Shown: positions 46,519 through 54,743, numbered from the stretch's first letter. The stretch: 61,310 nucleotides of DNA from an uncultured Acidobacteriota bacterium (GCA_902826065.1 CADEDM010000007.1:1-61310); one strand, 5' to 3'. Translations and numbers: made by a program. The notes: a model not told the origin generated them from the letters alone.

Positions 46519-47538
46519 ATGCAACTCGGGATGATCGGACTGGGCCGCATGGGCGGCAACATGGCGCGGCGGCTGCTGGCGCACGGCCACGAATGCGTGG
46601 TCTACGACACGCAGCCGGCCAACGTGACGGCGCTGGCCGCCGAGGGCGCCATCGGCGTCACCTCCCTCGACGCGTTCGTCGCGCGGCTGGCGTCACCGCG
46701 GGCGATCTGGGTGATGGTGCCGGCGGCGGCGGTCGATCGCGTGATCGGCGAGCTGGTGCCGCGGCTCTCGCCGGGTGACATCCTGATCGACGGCGGCAAC
46801 TCGCACTACGTCGACGACATCCGCCGCGCCCGCGCGCTCGATGGCACCGGCCTGCACTACGTCGACGTCGGCACGAGCGGCGGCGTGTGGGGCAAGGAGC
46901 GCGGCTACTGCCTGATGATCGGCGGTCCCGAAGCCGCAGTGCGCCGGCTCGATCCGATCTTCGCGGCGCTGGCGCCGGGGCGCGCCGCCGCGCCGCCGAC
47001 ACCCGGCGCCGACCGTGCGACCGGCACCGAGGAGCACGGCTACCTGCATTGCGGACCGGCCGGCGCCGGGCACTTCGTCAAGATGATCCACAACGGCATC
47101 GAGTACGGCCTGATGGCCGCGTATGCCGAGGGTCTCAACATCCTGAAGCACGCCGGCGCCGGTCGCGAGGGCCGGACGACCGACGCCGAGACGTCACCGC
47201 TCGCGCATCCCGAGCACTTCCAGTTCGACTTCGATCTCGCGGCCATCAGCGAGTTGTGGCGGCGCGGCAGCGTGGTGGCGTCGTGGCTGCTGGACCTGAC
47301 CGCGGCGGCGCTGGCGCAGCAGCCGACTCTCGACGACTTCTCCGGCCGCGTCTCCGATTCCGGCGAGGGCCGCTGGACCGTGCAGGCCGCGATCGAGTCG
47401 TCGACGCCGGCGCCGGTGCTCAGCGCGGCGCTGTTCCAGCGCTTCAGCTCGCGTGGCGAGGCGGATTTCGGCGACCGCGTGCTCTCGGCGATGCGGCTGC
47501 AGTTCGGCGGGCATCGCGAGCTGGCGCACCGGTCATGA
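46519..47538 (+). CDS. gnd: 6-phosphogluconate dehydrogenase, decarboxylating (short form)
   Basis: A 339-residue enzyme that starts with the Rossmann motif MIGLGRMGGNMARRL and has VDVGTSGGVWGKERGYCLMI and the substrate/catalytic block FVKMIHNGIEYGLMAAYAEG. This short form (about 300-340 residues) is typical of NAD-preferring GndA/YqeC-type enzymes, as opposed to the 470-residue NADP form; cofactor use is inferred. It oxidises 6-phosphogluconate to ribulose 5-phosphate and CO2. A GAGGAG-like site (46507-46511) precedes the ATG. The stop overlaps the next gene (ATGA). Confidence 0.95.
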   Translation: MQLGMIGLGRMGGNMARRLLAHGHECVVYDTQPANVTALAAEGAIGVTSLDAFVARLASPRAIWVMVPAAAVDRVIGELVPRLSPGDILIDGGNSHYVDDIRRARALDGTGLHYVDVGTSGGVWGKERGYCLMIGGPEAAVRRLDPIFAALAPGRAAAPPTPGADRATGTEEHGYLHCGPAGAGHFVKMIHNGIEYGLMAAYAEGLNILKHAGAGREGRTTDAETSPLAHPEHFQFDFDLAAISELWRRGSVVASWLLDLTAAALAQQPTLDDFSGRVSDSGEGRWTVQAAIESSTPAPVLSAALFQRFSSRGEADFGDRVLSAMRLQFGGHRELAHRS

Positions 47539-48197
47539 GCCGCGTCCTCGTCATCGACATCGGCGGCTCGTCGGTGAAGCTGACGGCCGAGGGCCAGGCC
47601 GCGCCGGTGAAAGTGCCGTCGGGCTCGTCGCTCACGCCCGACGCGATGGTGGCGGCCGTGCGCGACGCCATCGCCGACTGGGACGTGGATCGCCTGGCGA
47701 TCGGCTTTCCGGGCCCGGTGAAGGACGGCCTGCCCGCACGCGAGCCGCACAACCTCGGCCGCGGCTGGGTGGGCTTCGACTTCGCCCGCGCCTTCGGGAA
47801 GCCGGCCAAGGTGATCAACGATGCGGCTATGCAGGCACTGGGCAGCTATCGTGGCGGCCGCATGTTGTTCCTCGGGCTTGGCACCGGCCTCGGCACCGCG
47901 CTCGTCGTCGACGGCGTCGTCGCGCCGATGGAGCTGGCCCACCTGCCGTATCGCAAGGGACGCACGTTCGAGGACTATGTGGGCAAGGCCGGGTTCGAGC
48001 GGAACGGCCTGCGTAAGTGGCGGCGCCACGTGGCCGACGTCATCGAACGGCTGAGTGCGGCCATGGTCGCCGACGAGGTCGTGGTCGGTGGCGGCAACGC
48101 GCGAAAGCTGCGCCTGCGCCGGTTGCCCGAGGGCGTCCGCCTCGGCGACAACAGCCTTGCCTTCCAAGGTGGCCTGCGGCTGTGGAAACGGCGATGA
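47535..48197 (+). CDS. ROK-family sugar kinase, polyphosphate-glucokinase-like
   Basis: A 220-residue ROK-type kinase that is shorter than most. The phosphate-1 motif is VIDIGGSSVKLT (about 6-17), the catalytic Asp is in VINDAAMQALGSY, and LGLGTGLGTALVVDG is the phosphate-2 loop. The small size and the NDAAMQA segment are like polyphosphate glucokinases (PPGK), which phosphorylate glucose with polyphosphate or ATP; the donor cannot be settled by eye. It would feed glucose released by the upstream glucosidase into zwf. Coupled at both ends by ATGA overlaps. Confidence 0.88.
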   Translation: MSRVLVIDIGGSSVKLTAEGQAAPVKVPSGSSLTPDAMVAAVRDAIADWDVDRLAIGFPGPVKDGLPAREPHNLGRGWVGFDFARAFGKPAKVINDAAMQALGSYRGGRMLFLGLGTGLGTALVVDGVVAPMELAHLPYRKGRTFEDYVGKAGFERNGLRKWRRHVADVIERLSAAMVADEVVVGGGNARKLRLRRLPEGVRLGDNSLAFQGGLRLWKRR

Positions 48198-48943
48198 CGG
48201 GTGAGGTGCGCATCGTCGCCGACGAGGCGGCGCTGCACGCGGCGGCCGCGGCCGAGATCGCCACGGCCCTCGCGTCCGCAGCACGCGCCCGCGGTCACGC
48301 CAGCCTCGTGCTGTCAGGAGGATCGACGCCGCGCGGCGTCTACGCGGCGCTGGCCAACGGCGATGGCCTGCCGACGCCGGTGCCGTGGCGGCAGGTGCAC
48401 GTGTTCTGGGGCGACGAGCGACACGTGCCGCCCGACCATCCCGACAGCAACTACCGCATGGCGCACGAAGCGCTGCTCCGGCACGTCGACGTGCGCGGCG
48501 ATCACGTGCATCGCATCGCCGCGGAGCTCGCGGACCCGACGGCCGTCGCTGCGGACTACGCGCGTGAGATTCGCGCGGTTGGCGAGGCCGATGCCTTCCC
48601 GCGATTCGATGTCGTCCTGCTGGGACTGGGCGCAGACGGCCACGTCGCCTCGCTCTTCCCCGGCTCCACGGCCCTGGCCGCGCGCACCACCCTCGTCGAG
48701 GCGACGTTCGTCGCTGCGCAGAACGCGTATCGCATCACGATGACGCTGCCGTTGTTGAACGCCGCGCATGCCGTCATCGGCATCGTCGCCGGCGCCGGCA
48801 AGGCCGCCGCCGTGCGCGACGTCCTGCAGCCGCGGTCCGAGACGCCGGTGCTGCCGGGACGTCTCGTGCAGCCGGTTCACGGCCGGCTGCTGTGGCTGCT
48901 CGACCGCGCCGCCGCCAGTGAACTCGGAGAGCCTGTGTCCTAG
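48194..48943 (+). CDS. pgl: 6-phosphogluconolactonase
   Basis: A 249-residue DevB/SOL-type lactonase. Family marks are LVLSGGSTPRGVYAAL, HVFWGDERHVPPDHPDSNY and LLGLGADGHVASLFPG. It hydrolyses the lactone made by Zwf. It is the last gene of the pentose-phosphate operon and its stop codon (TAG, 48941-48943) shares three bases with the stop of cydB from the other side. Confidence 0.95.
   Translation: MTGEVRIVADEAALHAAAAAEIATALASAARARGHASLVLSGGSTPRGVYAALANGDGLPTPVPWRQVHVFWGDERHVPPDHPDSNYRMAHEALLRHVDVRGDHVHRIAAELADPTAVAADYAREIRAVGEADAFPRFDVVLLGLGADGHVASLFPGSTALAARTTLVEATFVAAQNAYRITMTLPLLNAAHAVIGIVAGAGKAAAVRDVLQPRSETPVLPGRLVQPVHGRLLWLLDRAAASELGEPVS
48940..48943. other. Interlocked stop codons of convergent genes (CTAG)
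   Basis: The palindrome CTAG holds the TAG of pgl on the plus strand and the TAG of cydB on the minus strand. There is therefore no intergenic space and no terminator between the two operons; each transcript must run into the other's gene. Confidence 0.95.
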
Positions 48944-49968
48944 GTCGGCTTCACCCGGCCACGGAACGACCGCGCCACCAGCAGCGCCGAGCCGACGGCG
49001 GGCACCAGCGACAGTGGCCACCACGCCAGCGCCGCGCGCAGTCCCGCCTCGTTGGTGGCGGCGCGGTGCACGGTGAGGGACCACGCCGCGTCGCGGGTCG
49101 AGGTCAGCAGCGCCGGGAACTGGGCGGCGGCCAGAGTGGCGAGCGCCCCTGCGACGACCAGCGTCGAGCCGACCATCGCGCGCCCGTCGCGCCCGTGGCG
49201 GGCGCCGGTCACGATCATCCAGCCGCCGCCGGCGACGACGAGGATGGCGCCCCACGCGGCAGGACTCCGGGCGACGGCGGACAGTATCTCCGGTCGGACC
49301 GCGGCGAGCGCGGCCGCGGCAACGAGGCTCGCCTGCAATGCCGTCGTCCACAAGACCCCAGCCACGCGGCTGCTGCGCTCGCGCAGCGGGCCGCTCGTAC
49401 GCATCCGCAGGTAGGTGGCGCCATGCGCGGCGAGCACCGTCATCGCCGCGAACGCGACCAGCGCGGTGTACCAGTCGAGCACGCCGACGTCGCCGGCGGC
49501 CGTGAAGTCGGTGAACAGCGGCACGCGAAAGGTGCCGGTGGCGTCGAGTGGCACGCCGCGCAAGATGTTGCCGGCCACGAGGCCGAGCACGAGCGTGGTC
49601 CACGTACTCGAGGCCGTGAACACGACGTCCCAGAACCCGCGCCACAGGCGATCGTCGAGATGCCCGCCGACTTCGAGCGCCAGGCCGCGCAGCAGCAGGC
49701 CCCACAACAGGAACCACGCCGGCAGGTAGAAGCCGCTGAAACCCGCCGCCAGCGCCCGCGGAAACGCCAGCAGCATCACGCCGCCAGCGGCCACGAGCCA
49801 CACCTCGTGCCAGCTCCACAGCGGGCCGAGCGCGGCCACGACCTGGCGGCGCTCGGCGTCCGAGCGCGCGACCACGTGATGCAGCATGCCGGCACCCAGG
49901 TTCCAGCCATCGAGTACGGCCAGCGCCGCCAGCATCGCGACCAGGATCACGAACCAGGTTTCAGCCAT
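48940..49968 (-). CDS. cydB: Cytochrome d ubiquinol oxidase subunit II
   Basis: A 342-residue membrane protein with about eight to nine helices (start ETWFVILVAMLAALAVLDGW). GWNLGAGMLHHVV is the typical first-helix motif of CydB. It pairs with CydA to form the bd-type quinol oxidase that reduces oxygen with high affinity. It overlaps cydA by eight bases. No CydX-like small gene is visible downstream, as the stop abuts pgl. Confidence 0.93.
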   Translation of the reverse strand: MAETWFVILVAMLAALAVLDGWNLGAGMLHHVVARSDAERRQVVAALGPLWSWHEVWLVAAGGVMLLAFPRALAAGFSGFYLPAWFLLWGLLLRGLALEVGGHLDDRLWRGFWDVVFTASSTWTTLVLGLVAGNILRGVPLDATGTFRVPLFTDFTAAGDVGVLDWYTALVAFAAMTVLAAHGATYLRMRTSGPLRERSSRVAGVLWTTALQASLVAAAALAAVRPEILSAVARSPAAWGAILVVAGGGWMIVTGARHGRDGRAMVGSTLVVAGALATLAAAQFPALLTSTRDAAWSLTVHRAATNEAGLRAALAWWPLSLVPAVGSALLVARSFRGRVKPT

Positions 49969-51331
49969 GCGCGCCTCCTGCGGCCACCGCGTCGTAGGGC
50001 GAGGCCGGCGGGTGCGCCGCCGGCCCGTGCAGTACCTCGCGCAGGACGAGGGCGAGATAGAGCAGGCCGAGCACGAAGTAGAGCCCGGACAGCCCGATGA
50101 GCGTGAAGATCACATCGCCGGTCGACACCACCGTGCTGACTCCGGCGCTGGTGCGGAACAGGCCGTAGATGAGCCACGGCTGCCGGCCGAGTTCCGCGGT
50201 CATCCAGCCCGCGGTGTTGGCGATGTAGGGCAGCGGGAAAGCGAGCGCGAGCGCCCACAGCAGCGGCGTCGACGCCATCAGGCGCCCGCGCAGGTGCAGC
50301 ACGACCGAGAGGCCCATCAGCCCGATGAAGATCGTGCCCAGGCCGGCCATCACGTGGAAGGCGTAGTAGAGCAGCTCGATGTTGGTGGGCCACTGCTCTT
50401 CGGGAAACGCGTCGAGCCCGCGCACCTCGCTGTGGAACGTGCCGTAGGCGAGGAAGCTGAGCATGCCCGGCAGGCGGATCGGGTTGTCGAGACGTCGTTC
50501 GGCGACGTTCGGCTGACCGATCAGCGTGAGTTCCGCCGCGGGACCGGTCTCGAAGCGTCCTTCCATGGCCGCCAGCGCCGGCTCCTGGTACTTCGCCACG
50601 AGCTTGGCCTGGAGGTCGCCGGTGGGGAAGGCGGCGAGCAGCGAGGCGACGAGTCCCACCGCGGTGCCGTGCGTCAGGTACAGCCGCGCCTGATCGAGCG
50701 TCTGCTGGCGCAGGGCGTAGAACGCGCCCACCGCGGTCACCACGAACGCGCCGGTCACGAGCGCCGCGGCCTGGTTGTGGGCGAACTGCACGAACGCCCA
50801 CTCGTTGAACAGGTACCGCGAGAGACTCGCGATGACGAGTGTGCCGTCGTCGGCCACGGCGTGCCCGACCGGATGCTGCATGAACGCGTTGGTGACGAGG
50901 ATGAAGTAGGCCGAGAGCCAGCTGCCGACGGCCACTCCCAGCGCGGCGATGAAGTGCAGCCGCGGTCCCAGGCGCGACTCGCCAAACACCAGTGCGCCGA
51001 TGAAGGCGCTCTCGAGGAAGAACGCGAACATGCCCTCCATGGCCAGCGTCTGCCCGATCACGGCGCCCGAATAGCTGGAGAACGCGGCCCAGTTGGTGCC
51101 GAACTGGAACTCCATCGGCAGGCCGGTGACGACGCCGACGGCGAAGGTGAGGCCGAAGATGCGCGCCCAGAAGCGCACCGCGGCGTCGTGACGGGGGTCG
51201 CCGGTGACGAGCGCGCGCCACTTCCAGACCACCAGGAACCACGCCAGCCCCATCGTGAGCTGGGGGAACAGGTAGTGGTAGGTGATGGTGAACGCGAACT
51301 GCAGCCGATGCCAGAAGGCCGGGTCGGTCAT
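49961..51331 (-). CDS. cydA: Cytochrome d ubiquinol oxidase subunit I
   Basis: A 456-residue haem-binding subunit. The N-terminus FWHRLQFAFTITYHYLFPQL contains the conserved helix-1 histidine, and GRQPW (in ELGRQPWLIYGL) is the signature near the haem d site. It is about 65 residues shorter than E. coli CydA, matching the short-Q-loop type. Start ATG 51331 matches the family N-terminus (MTDPAFWHR); an in-frame GTG at 51391 would add 20 atypical residues. No ribosome site is seen before the ATG. A sigma54-like sequence lies at 51351-51365. Confidence 0.94.
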   Translation of the reverse strand: MTDPAFWHRLQFAFTITYHYLFPQLTMGLAWFLVVWKWRALVTGDPRHDAAVRFWARIFGLTFAVGVVTGLPMEFQFGTNWAAFSSYSGAVIGQTLAMEGMFAFFLESAFIGALVFGESRLGPRLHFIAALGVAVGSWLSAYFILVTNAFMQHPVGHAVADDGTLVIASLSRYLFNEWAFVQFAHNQAAALVTGAFVVTAVGAFYALRQQTLDQARLYLTHGTAVGLVASLLAAFPTGDLQAKLVAKYQEPALAAMEGRFETGPAAELTLIGQPNVAERRLDNPIRLPGMLSFLAYGTFHSEVRGLDAFPEEQWPTNIELLYYAFHVMAGLGTIFIGLMGLSVVLHLRGRLMASTPLLWALALAFPLPYIANTAGWMTAELGRQPWLIYGLFRTSAGVSTVVSTGDVIFTLIGLSGLYFVLGLLYLALVLREVLHGPAAHPPASPYDAVAAGGAHG

Positions 51332-51350
51332 GGTGTGCGGCGCGGCGGCT

Positions 51351-51365
51351 GCGATCTTCGTGCCG
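51351..51365 (-). promoter_or_regulatory. Candidate sigma54 promoter of cydAB
   Basis: On the minus strand CGGCACGAAGATCGC has exact GG-N10-GC spacing and 13 of 15 matches to TGGCACG-N4-TTGC. The predicted start (about 51339) is only eight bases before ATG 51331, which fits the lack of a ribosome site but leaves almost no leader. The same two mismatches occur in the candidate before the kinase operon. Confidence 0.35.
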
Positions 51366-51556
51366 CGTGCTGCCCCGAGGTTGTACCGCACTCGGGCCGG
51401 CTATGTGCGGCGGCCGTGCTCACTTCCACGCAGGGTGTCCCGATCGGCGCAGCATGTGGCCGCGTCCACGGCGGCGTGCCTGGTCCGAGACCTCACAACG
51501 GCTGGGAAAACGGCGGAATCTCTGCGAGGGCGGCGCGCCGCTGGCCGGCTTCATGG

Positions 51557-51573
51557 TGGTCCGGAACTTGCCC
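51557..51573 (+). promoter_or_regulatory. Sigma54 (-24/-12) promoter of the PEP-utilising enzyme gene
   Basis: TGGTCCGGAACTTGCCC is identical to 29605-29621. It has GG and TTGC at exact ten-base spacing; the predicted start is about 51583. The ribosome site AAGGA (51613-51617) and ATG 51624 follow. Confidence 0.75.
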
Positions 51574-51623
51574 AGGGACGGGTAGCTCGGGACATGGCGT
51601 CCCGGCCCGGACAAGGACTGACG

Positions 51624-54104
51624 ATGACTTTCGCGACCCTCGCCACCACCGCCCGCCGCCTCGCCGACCTCACCGCTGCCGACGAGCTCCGGGCCGGCGC
51701 CAAGGCGGCCAACTGCGGACGTCTGCGGCGTGCCGGGTTCCCGGCGCCCGACGGCCTGGTGTGGCTGGCCGGCAGTGACGCGGCGGCCCTGGCCGGACTG
51801 TCTGCCGACCCGTGGTTCGACGAGCAGCCGACGGGCACCCTCTACGCCGTGCGCTCGTCGGGCATCGGCGAGGACGGCGCCGGACAGTCGTTCGCGGGCG
51901 TGCACCGCACCGAGCTCGACGTGCCCCGCGACCAGGTCGCCGCGGCCGTGGCGTCGTGCCTGGCATCGGGCCACGACGCGCAGGCGACCGGGTACCGTCG
52001 CGCCAAGGGTCTCTCGGTCGACGACATCGCGATGGGCGTGCTCATCCAGCCGATGGTGCGGGCGCGTGTCTCGGGCGTCGCCTTCACCGTGAACCCGGTT
52101 ACCGGCGCCGCCGACGAGATGGTGATCAACGCCAGCTTCGGCCTGGGCGAGGCGCTGGTGAGCGGCCAGGTCGATCCCGACGAACTCGTCGTGCGCAAGG
52201 CCGACGGTGCGCTGCGCTGGCAGCGACTCGGCGACAAGGGCGCCGCCGCCGGCGCGGCGACGGCGGCGTTGACCGACGCGCAGCGCTCGGACCTCGCCGC
52301 GCTGCTCGTGCGCATCGAGCGCGAGTTCGGCGCGCCGCAGGACGTGGAGTGGTGCCACGACGGCGAGCGGTTCTGCGTCGTGCAGTCGCGCCCGGTGACG
52401 ACGACCGCGGCGGCGACCGACGAGATCGAGTGGACGCGCGCCAACCTCGCCGAGGTGCTGCCCGACATCACGTCACCACAGGCGCTGCACTCGTTCGAAA
52501 CGGCGTTGAACGATGCCCAGCGCCGCTACCTGGGCAGGATGCTGGCATCCGAAGAACGGCTCGGACCGGTTGCCAGGACGTTCCACGGACGGCTCTGCTT
52601 CAACCTCTCGCAGTTCCGGCATCTGTCGGCGCTGGGCGGCCAGCCGGCGGCCGCGATGCTTCGCTCGATGGGCCACGCCGACGCCATCCGACCCGAGGAC
52701 GAGGTTGCGCCCAAGCCGAACATCCCGCTGGCCGCCGTGCCAGACATCGCGCGGATCGTGTGGCAGCACCTCAACCCGGAAGCCGTGATCCGCGCCCATC
52801 ACCGCCGCCACGCCGAGGTGATGGACCGGATGCGCGCCGACGATCTCGAGGCGCTCGACGACGTCGAACTGTGGCGCCCGATCGCGTGGTGGGAAGGCGT
52901 CTCGGTCGAGTACCTGCAGACCGTGCTGGTGCTCGGCAACGTGCTGTTCCACGAGCGCAAGGTGCAGACGGCGTGCGCGGCCGTCGGCCACTCCGCGGAG
53001 GCGTTGCTGTTCACGCATCTGGCGGCCGGCGAACGCTCGCTCAGCGGTCAGCAGGCGTTCGATCTCGTGGGTCTCGCTGACATCGCGCGGCAGGATCCGG
53101 CCGCGACGGCGGCCATGCTCGACGGTCCTCTCGACGCCGTGAACATTCGCCGGCGCCTTCGCGGCACGCCATTCCTCGAGGCGTTCGAGCGCTTCCTGAG
53201 CACCTACGGTCACCGTGGGCACTACGAATACGACTGGTCGCTGCCGCGCTACGCGGAGGATCCGTCGACCATCCTCAACGCCGTGCGCGCACATCTGCAG
53301 GCGCCGCCGCAGCCGGCTGCGGATCCCGCCGCGGTGGACGCGGCCGCCGCGGACGCGTGGCGTGAGTTCGACGCGACGCTGTCGTCGTGGCAGCGTTGGA
53401 CCACCGGCCGATCGGTGCGCAAGGCGCTCACGCGCGTGAAGCAGTACTACGTGTGGCGTGAGCGCGTGCGCTCGGACATCGCGCACGTGGTCATGGCCGA
53501 GCGGGCGCGACATCTCGAGCTGGCCGGCCGATTCGTGGAGCGCGGCTGGATCGCCCGCGCCGACGAGTATTTCCTGCTGCACCTCAGCGAGGTCGCCGAG
53601 ATGGTGGCCGGCACGCGCGCGTCGTCGACGCTGAAGGGCATCATCGCCAGTCGGGCGGCGGAGATGGCCCGCTGGCGCCAGGTGCACGTGCCGCACCTGC
53701 TGCGCGCGTCCGACCTGCCGCGCCTGCTGCGGCTCACCAACGTCACGGGCGGCGTGGACGGCGACACGATCTCCGGCTTTCCGGTGAGCCCCGGCCGTGT
53801 CGAGGCGGAGGTCGTCGTCGTGCGCGACCCCAGCGACTTCGGACGGATGAAGCGCGGCGCCATCCTGGTGGCGCCGGCCACCGATCCTTCGTGGACGCCG
53901 CTGTTCACCCTGGCGTCGGGCGTCATCGTCGAAGTCGGCGGTGTGCTGTCACACGCCTCGACCATCGCCCGCGAGTACGGCCTGCCGGCGCTCGCCAACG
54001 TGCGGAACGCGACGAAGGTGCTGCGCACGGGCGAGCGCGTGTGCCTCGACGCCGACGGCGGCACGGTCACGCGGGTGGAGGGCACCGCGGCCAGCACGCG
54101 CTAG
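51624..54104 (+). CDS. PEP-utilising phosphotransferase (PEP synthase / rifamycin phosphotransferase-like)
   Basis: An 826-residue protein with a PPDK-type ATP-grasp N-terminal part (about 20-315: GAKAANCGRLRRAGFPAPDG, YAVRSSGIGEDGAGQSFAG, ASFGLGEALVSGQVDPDE, QDVEWCHDGERFCVVQSRPV), a long central region without recognised motifs (about 320-700), and a C-terminal swivelling phosphohistidine domain with GGVLSHASTIAREYGLPAL (His777). It lacks the C-terminal PEP/pyruvate TIM barrel of true PEP synthase. ATP-grasp, middle domain and His domain is the order seen in rifamycin phosphotransferase (RPH), which makes AMP and phosphate while phosphorylating a small molecule. The substrate is unknown; the middle part would determine it. 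ATG 51594 is an alternative start with no ribosome site. Confidence 0.85.
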   Translation: MTFATLATTARRLADLTAADELRAGAKAANCGRLRRAGFPAPDGLVWLAGSDAAALAGLSADPWFDEQPTGTLYAVRSSGIGEDGAGQSFAGVHRTELDVPRDQVAAAVASCLASGHDAQATGYRRAKGLSVDDIAMGVLIQPMVRARVSGVAFTVNPVTGAADEMVINASFGLGEALVSGQVDPDELVVRKADGALRWQRLGDKGAAAGAATAALTDAQRSDLAALLVRIEREFGAPQDVEWCHDGERFCVVQSRPVTTTAAATDEIEWTRANLAEVLPDITSPQALHSFETALNDAQRRYLGRMLASEERLGPVARTFHGRLCFNLSQFRHLSALGGQPAAAMLRSMGHADAIRPEDEVAPKPNIPLAAVPDIARIVWQHLNPEAVIRAHHRRHAEVMDRMRADDLEALDDVELWRPIAWWEGVSVEYLQTVLVLGNVLFHERKVQTACAAVGHSAEALLFTHLAAGERSLSGQQAFDLVGLADIARQDPAATAAMLDGPLDAVNIRRRLRGTPFLEAFERFLSTYGHRGHYEYDWSLPRYAEDPSTILNAVRAHLQAPPQPAADPAAVDAAAADAWREFDATLSSWQRWTTGRSVRKALTRVKQYYVWRERVRSDIAHVVMAERARHLELAGRFVERGWIARADEYFLLHLSEVAEMVAGTRASSTLKGIIASRAAEMARWRQVHVPHLLRASDLPRLLRLTNVTGGVDGDTISGFPVSPGRVEAEVVVVRDPSDFGRMKRGAILVAPATDPSWTPLFTLASGVIVEVGGVLSHASTIAREYGLPALANVRNATKVLRTGERVCLDADGGTVTRVEGTAASTR

Positions 54105-54122
54105 GACCCGGAGCGGCAGCGG

Positions 54123-54737
54123 CTACGGACCGACCGGCTTGCGGTTCGCGGCCGCCCGCCCGACGACGCCGGCAATCCGCTGCGCTCGCGTCTCGGGCCG
54201 CCTGGCCTGGGTGACCCAGGCGAGCATGCCCTTCTTGAGGGTCTTGGCCCAGGCGTCGAAGCCGGCGGTCGCGCCCTTGGTCGCGCGGAGCGCCTTCGCG
54301 AGATCTGGAGGCACGTCCATGCGATCGATGGCGTCCATGGCGTTCCACGACCCGTTGGCCTTGGCCCGCTCGACGACGGCGTGTCCGGCCGGCTGCACGA
54401 GTCCGGCGGCCAGCACGCGTTCCAGGCGGATCTTGTTCGGCTGCGACCACACCGACCTGGGCTTGCGCGGCGACAGCCACAGCATGGCGCGGTCGGCATC
54501 GACGGTCTTCGCGAGCCCGTCGATCCAGCCGAAGCACAGCGCTTCCTCGACCATGTCGTCGTAGGCGTAGCGCTGCTGACCGGTGTGCTTCTTGTAGTAG
54601 ACCCACCACACGCCGTTCGGTCGCGTGTGGTTCTTCGCGAGCCAGCGCCGCCACGCCGCTCGCGTCGGCGGACAGATGGCGTTCTCGGGCAGGCCATCAG
54701 CCGTGCGGGCCGTTCGAACGCCGGTGCGCTTCGCCAC
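54123..54737 (-). CDS. YdeI/OmpD-associated family protein
   Basis: A 204-residue cytoplasmic protein. The N-terminal half has the YdeI-type pattern (WRRWLAKNHTRPNGVWWVYY, YDDMVEEALCFGWIDGLAKT, RKPRSVWSQPNK), the C-terminal half the OmpD-associated part (LAKALRATKGATAGFDAWAK, RRPETRAQRIAGVV). Members are linked with envelope stress or peptide resistance in some species, but biochemistry is not established. It follows the VOC gene by six bases and appears to be the last gene of the S9 peptidase-VOC-YdeI operon. Confidence 0.88.
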   Translation of the reverse strand: MAKRTGVRTARTADGLPENAICPPTRAAWRRWLAKNHTRPNGVWWVYYKKHTGQQRYAYDDMVEEALCFGWIDGLAKTVDADRAMLWLSPRKPRSVWSQPNKIRLERVLAAGLVQPAGHAVVERAKANGSWNAMDAIDRMDVPPDLAKALRATKGATAGFDAWAKTLKKGMLAWVTQARRPETRAQRIAGVVGRAAANRKPVGP

Positions 54738-54743
54738 GCGTGC

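Larger units (their letters stand above)
51332..51623. other. Divergent regulatory region between cydAB and the PEP-utilising enzyme gene
   Basis: No gene is seen in these 292 bases. They contain the weak minus-strand sigma54 candidate, the strong plus-strand sigma54 promoter (51557-51573) and AACGGCGGAATCTC at 51509-51522, the reverse complement of which (GAGATTCCGCCGTT) matches the 29571-29584 motif in 12 of 14 bases. Confidence 0.6.

Noticed and set aside
29649-48943. Complete RiPP biosynthetic gene cluster
   Set aside because: No cyclodehydratase, radical SAM, lanthionine synthetase or peptidase-ABC exporter is present; only a leader-like protein and an RND pump.
51624-54104. Annotation as phosphoenolpyruvate synthase (ppsA)
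   Set aside because: The C-terminal PEP/pyruvate-binding barrel is not seen and the His domain lies at the very end, as in rifamycin phosphotransferase-like enzymes.
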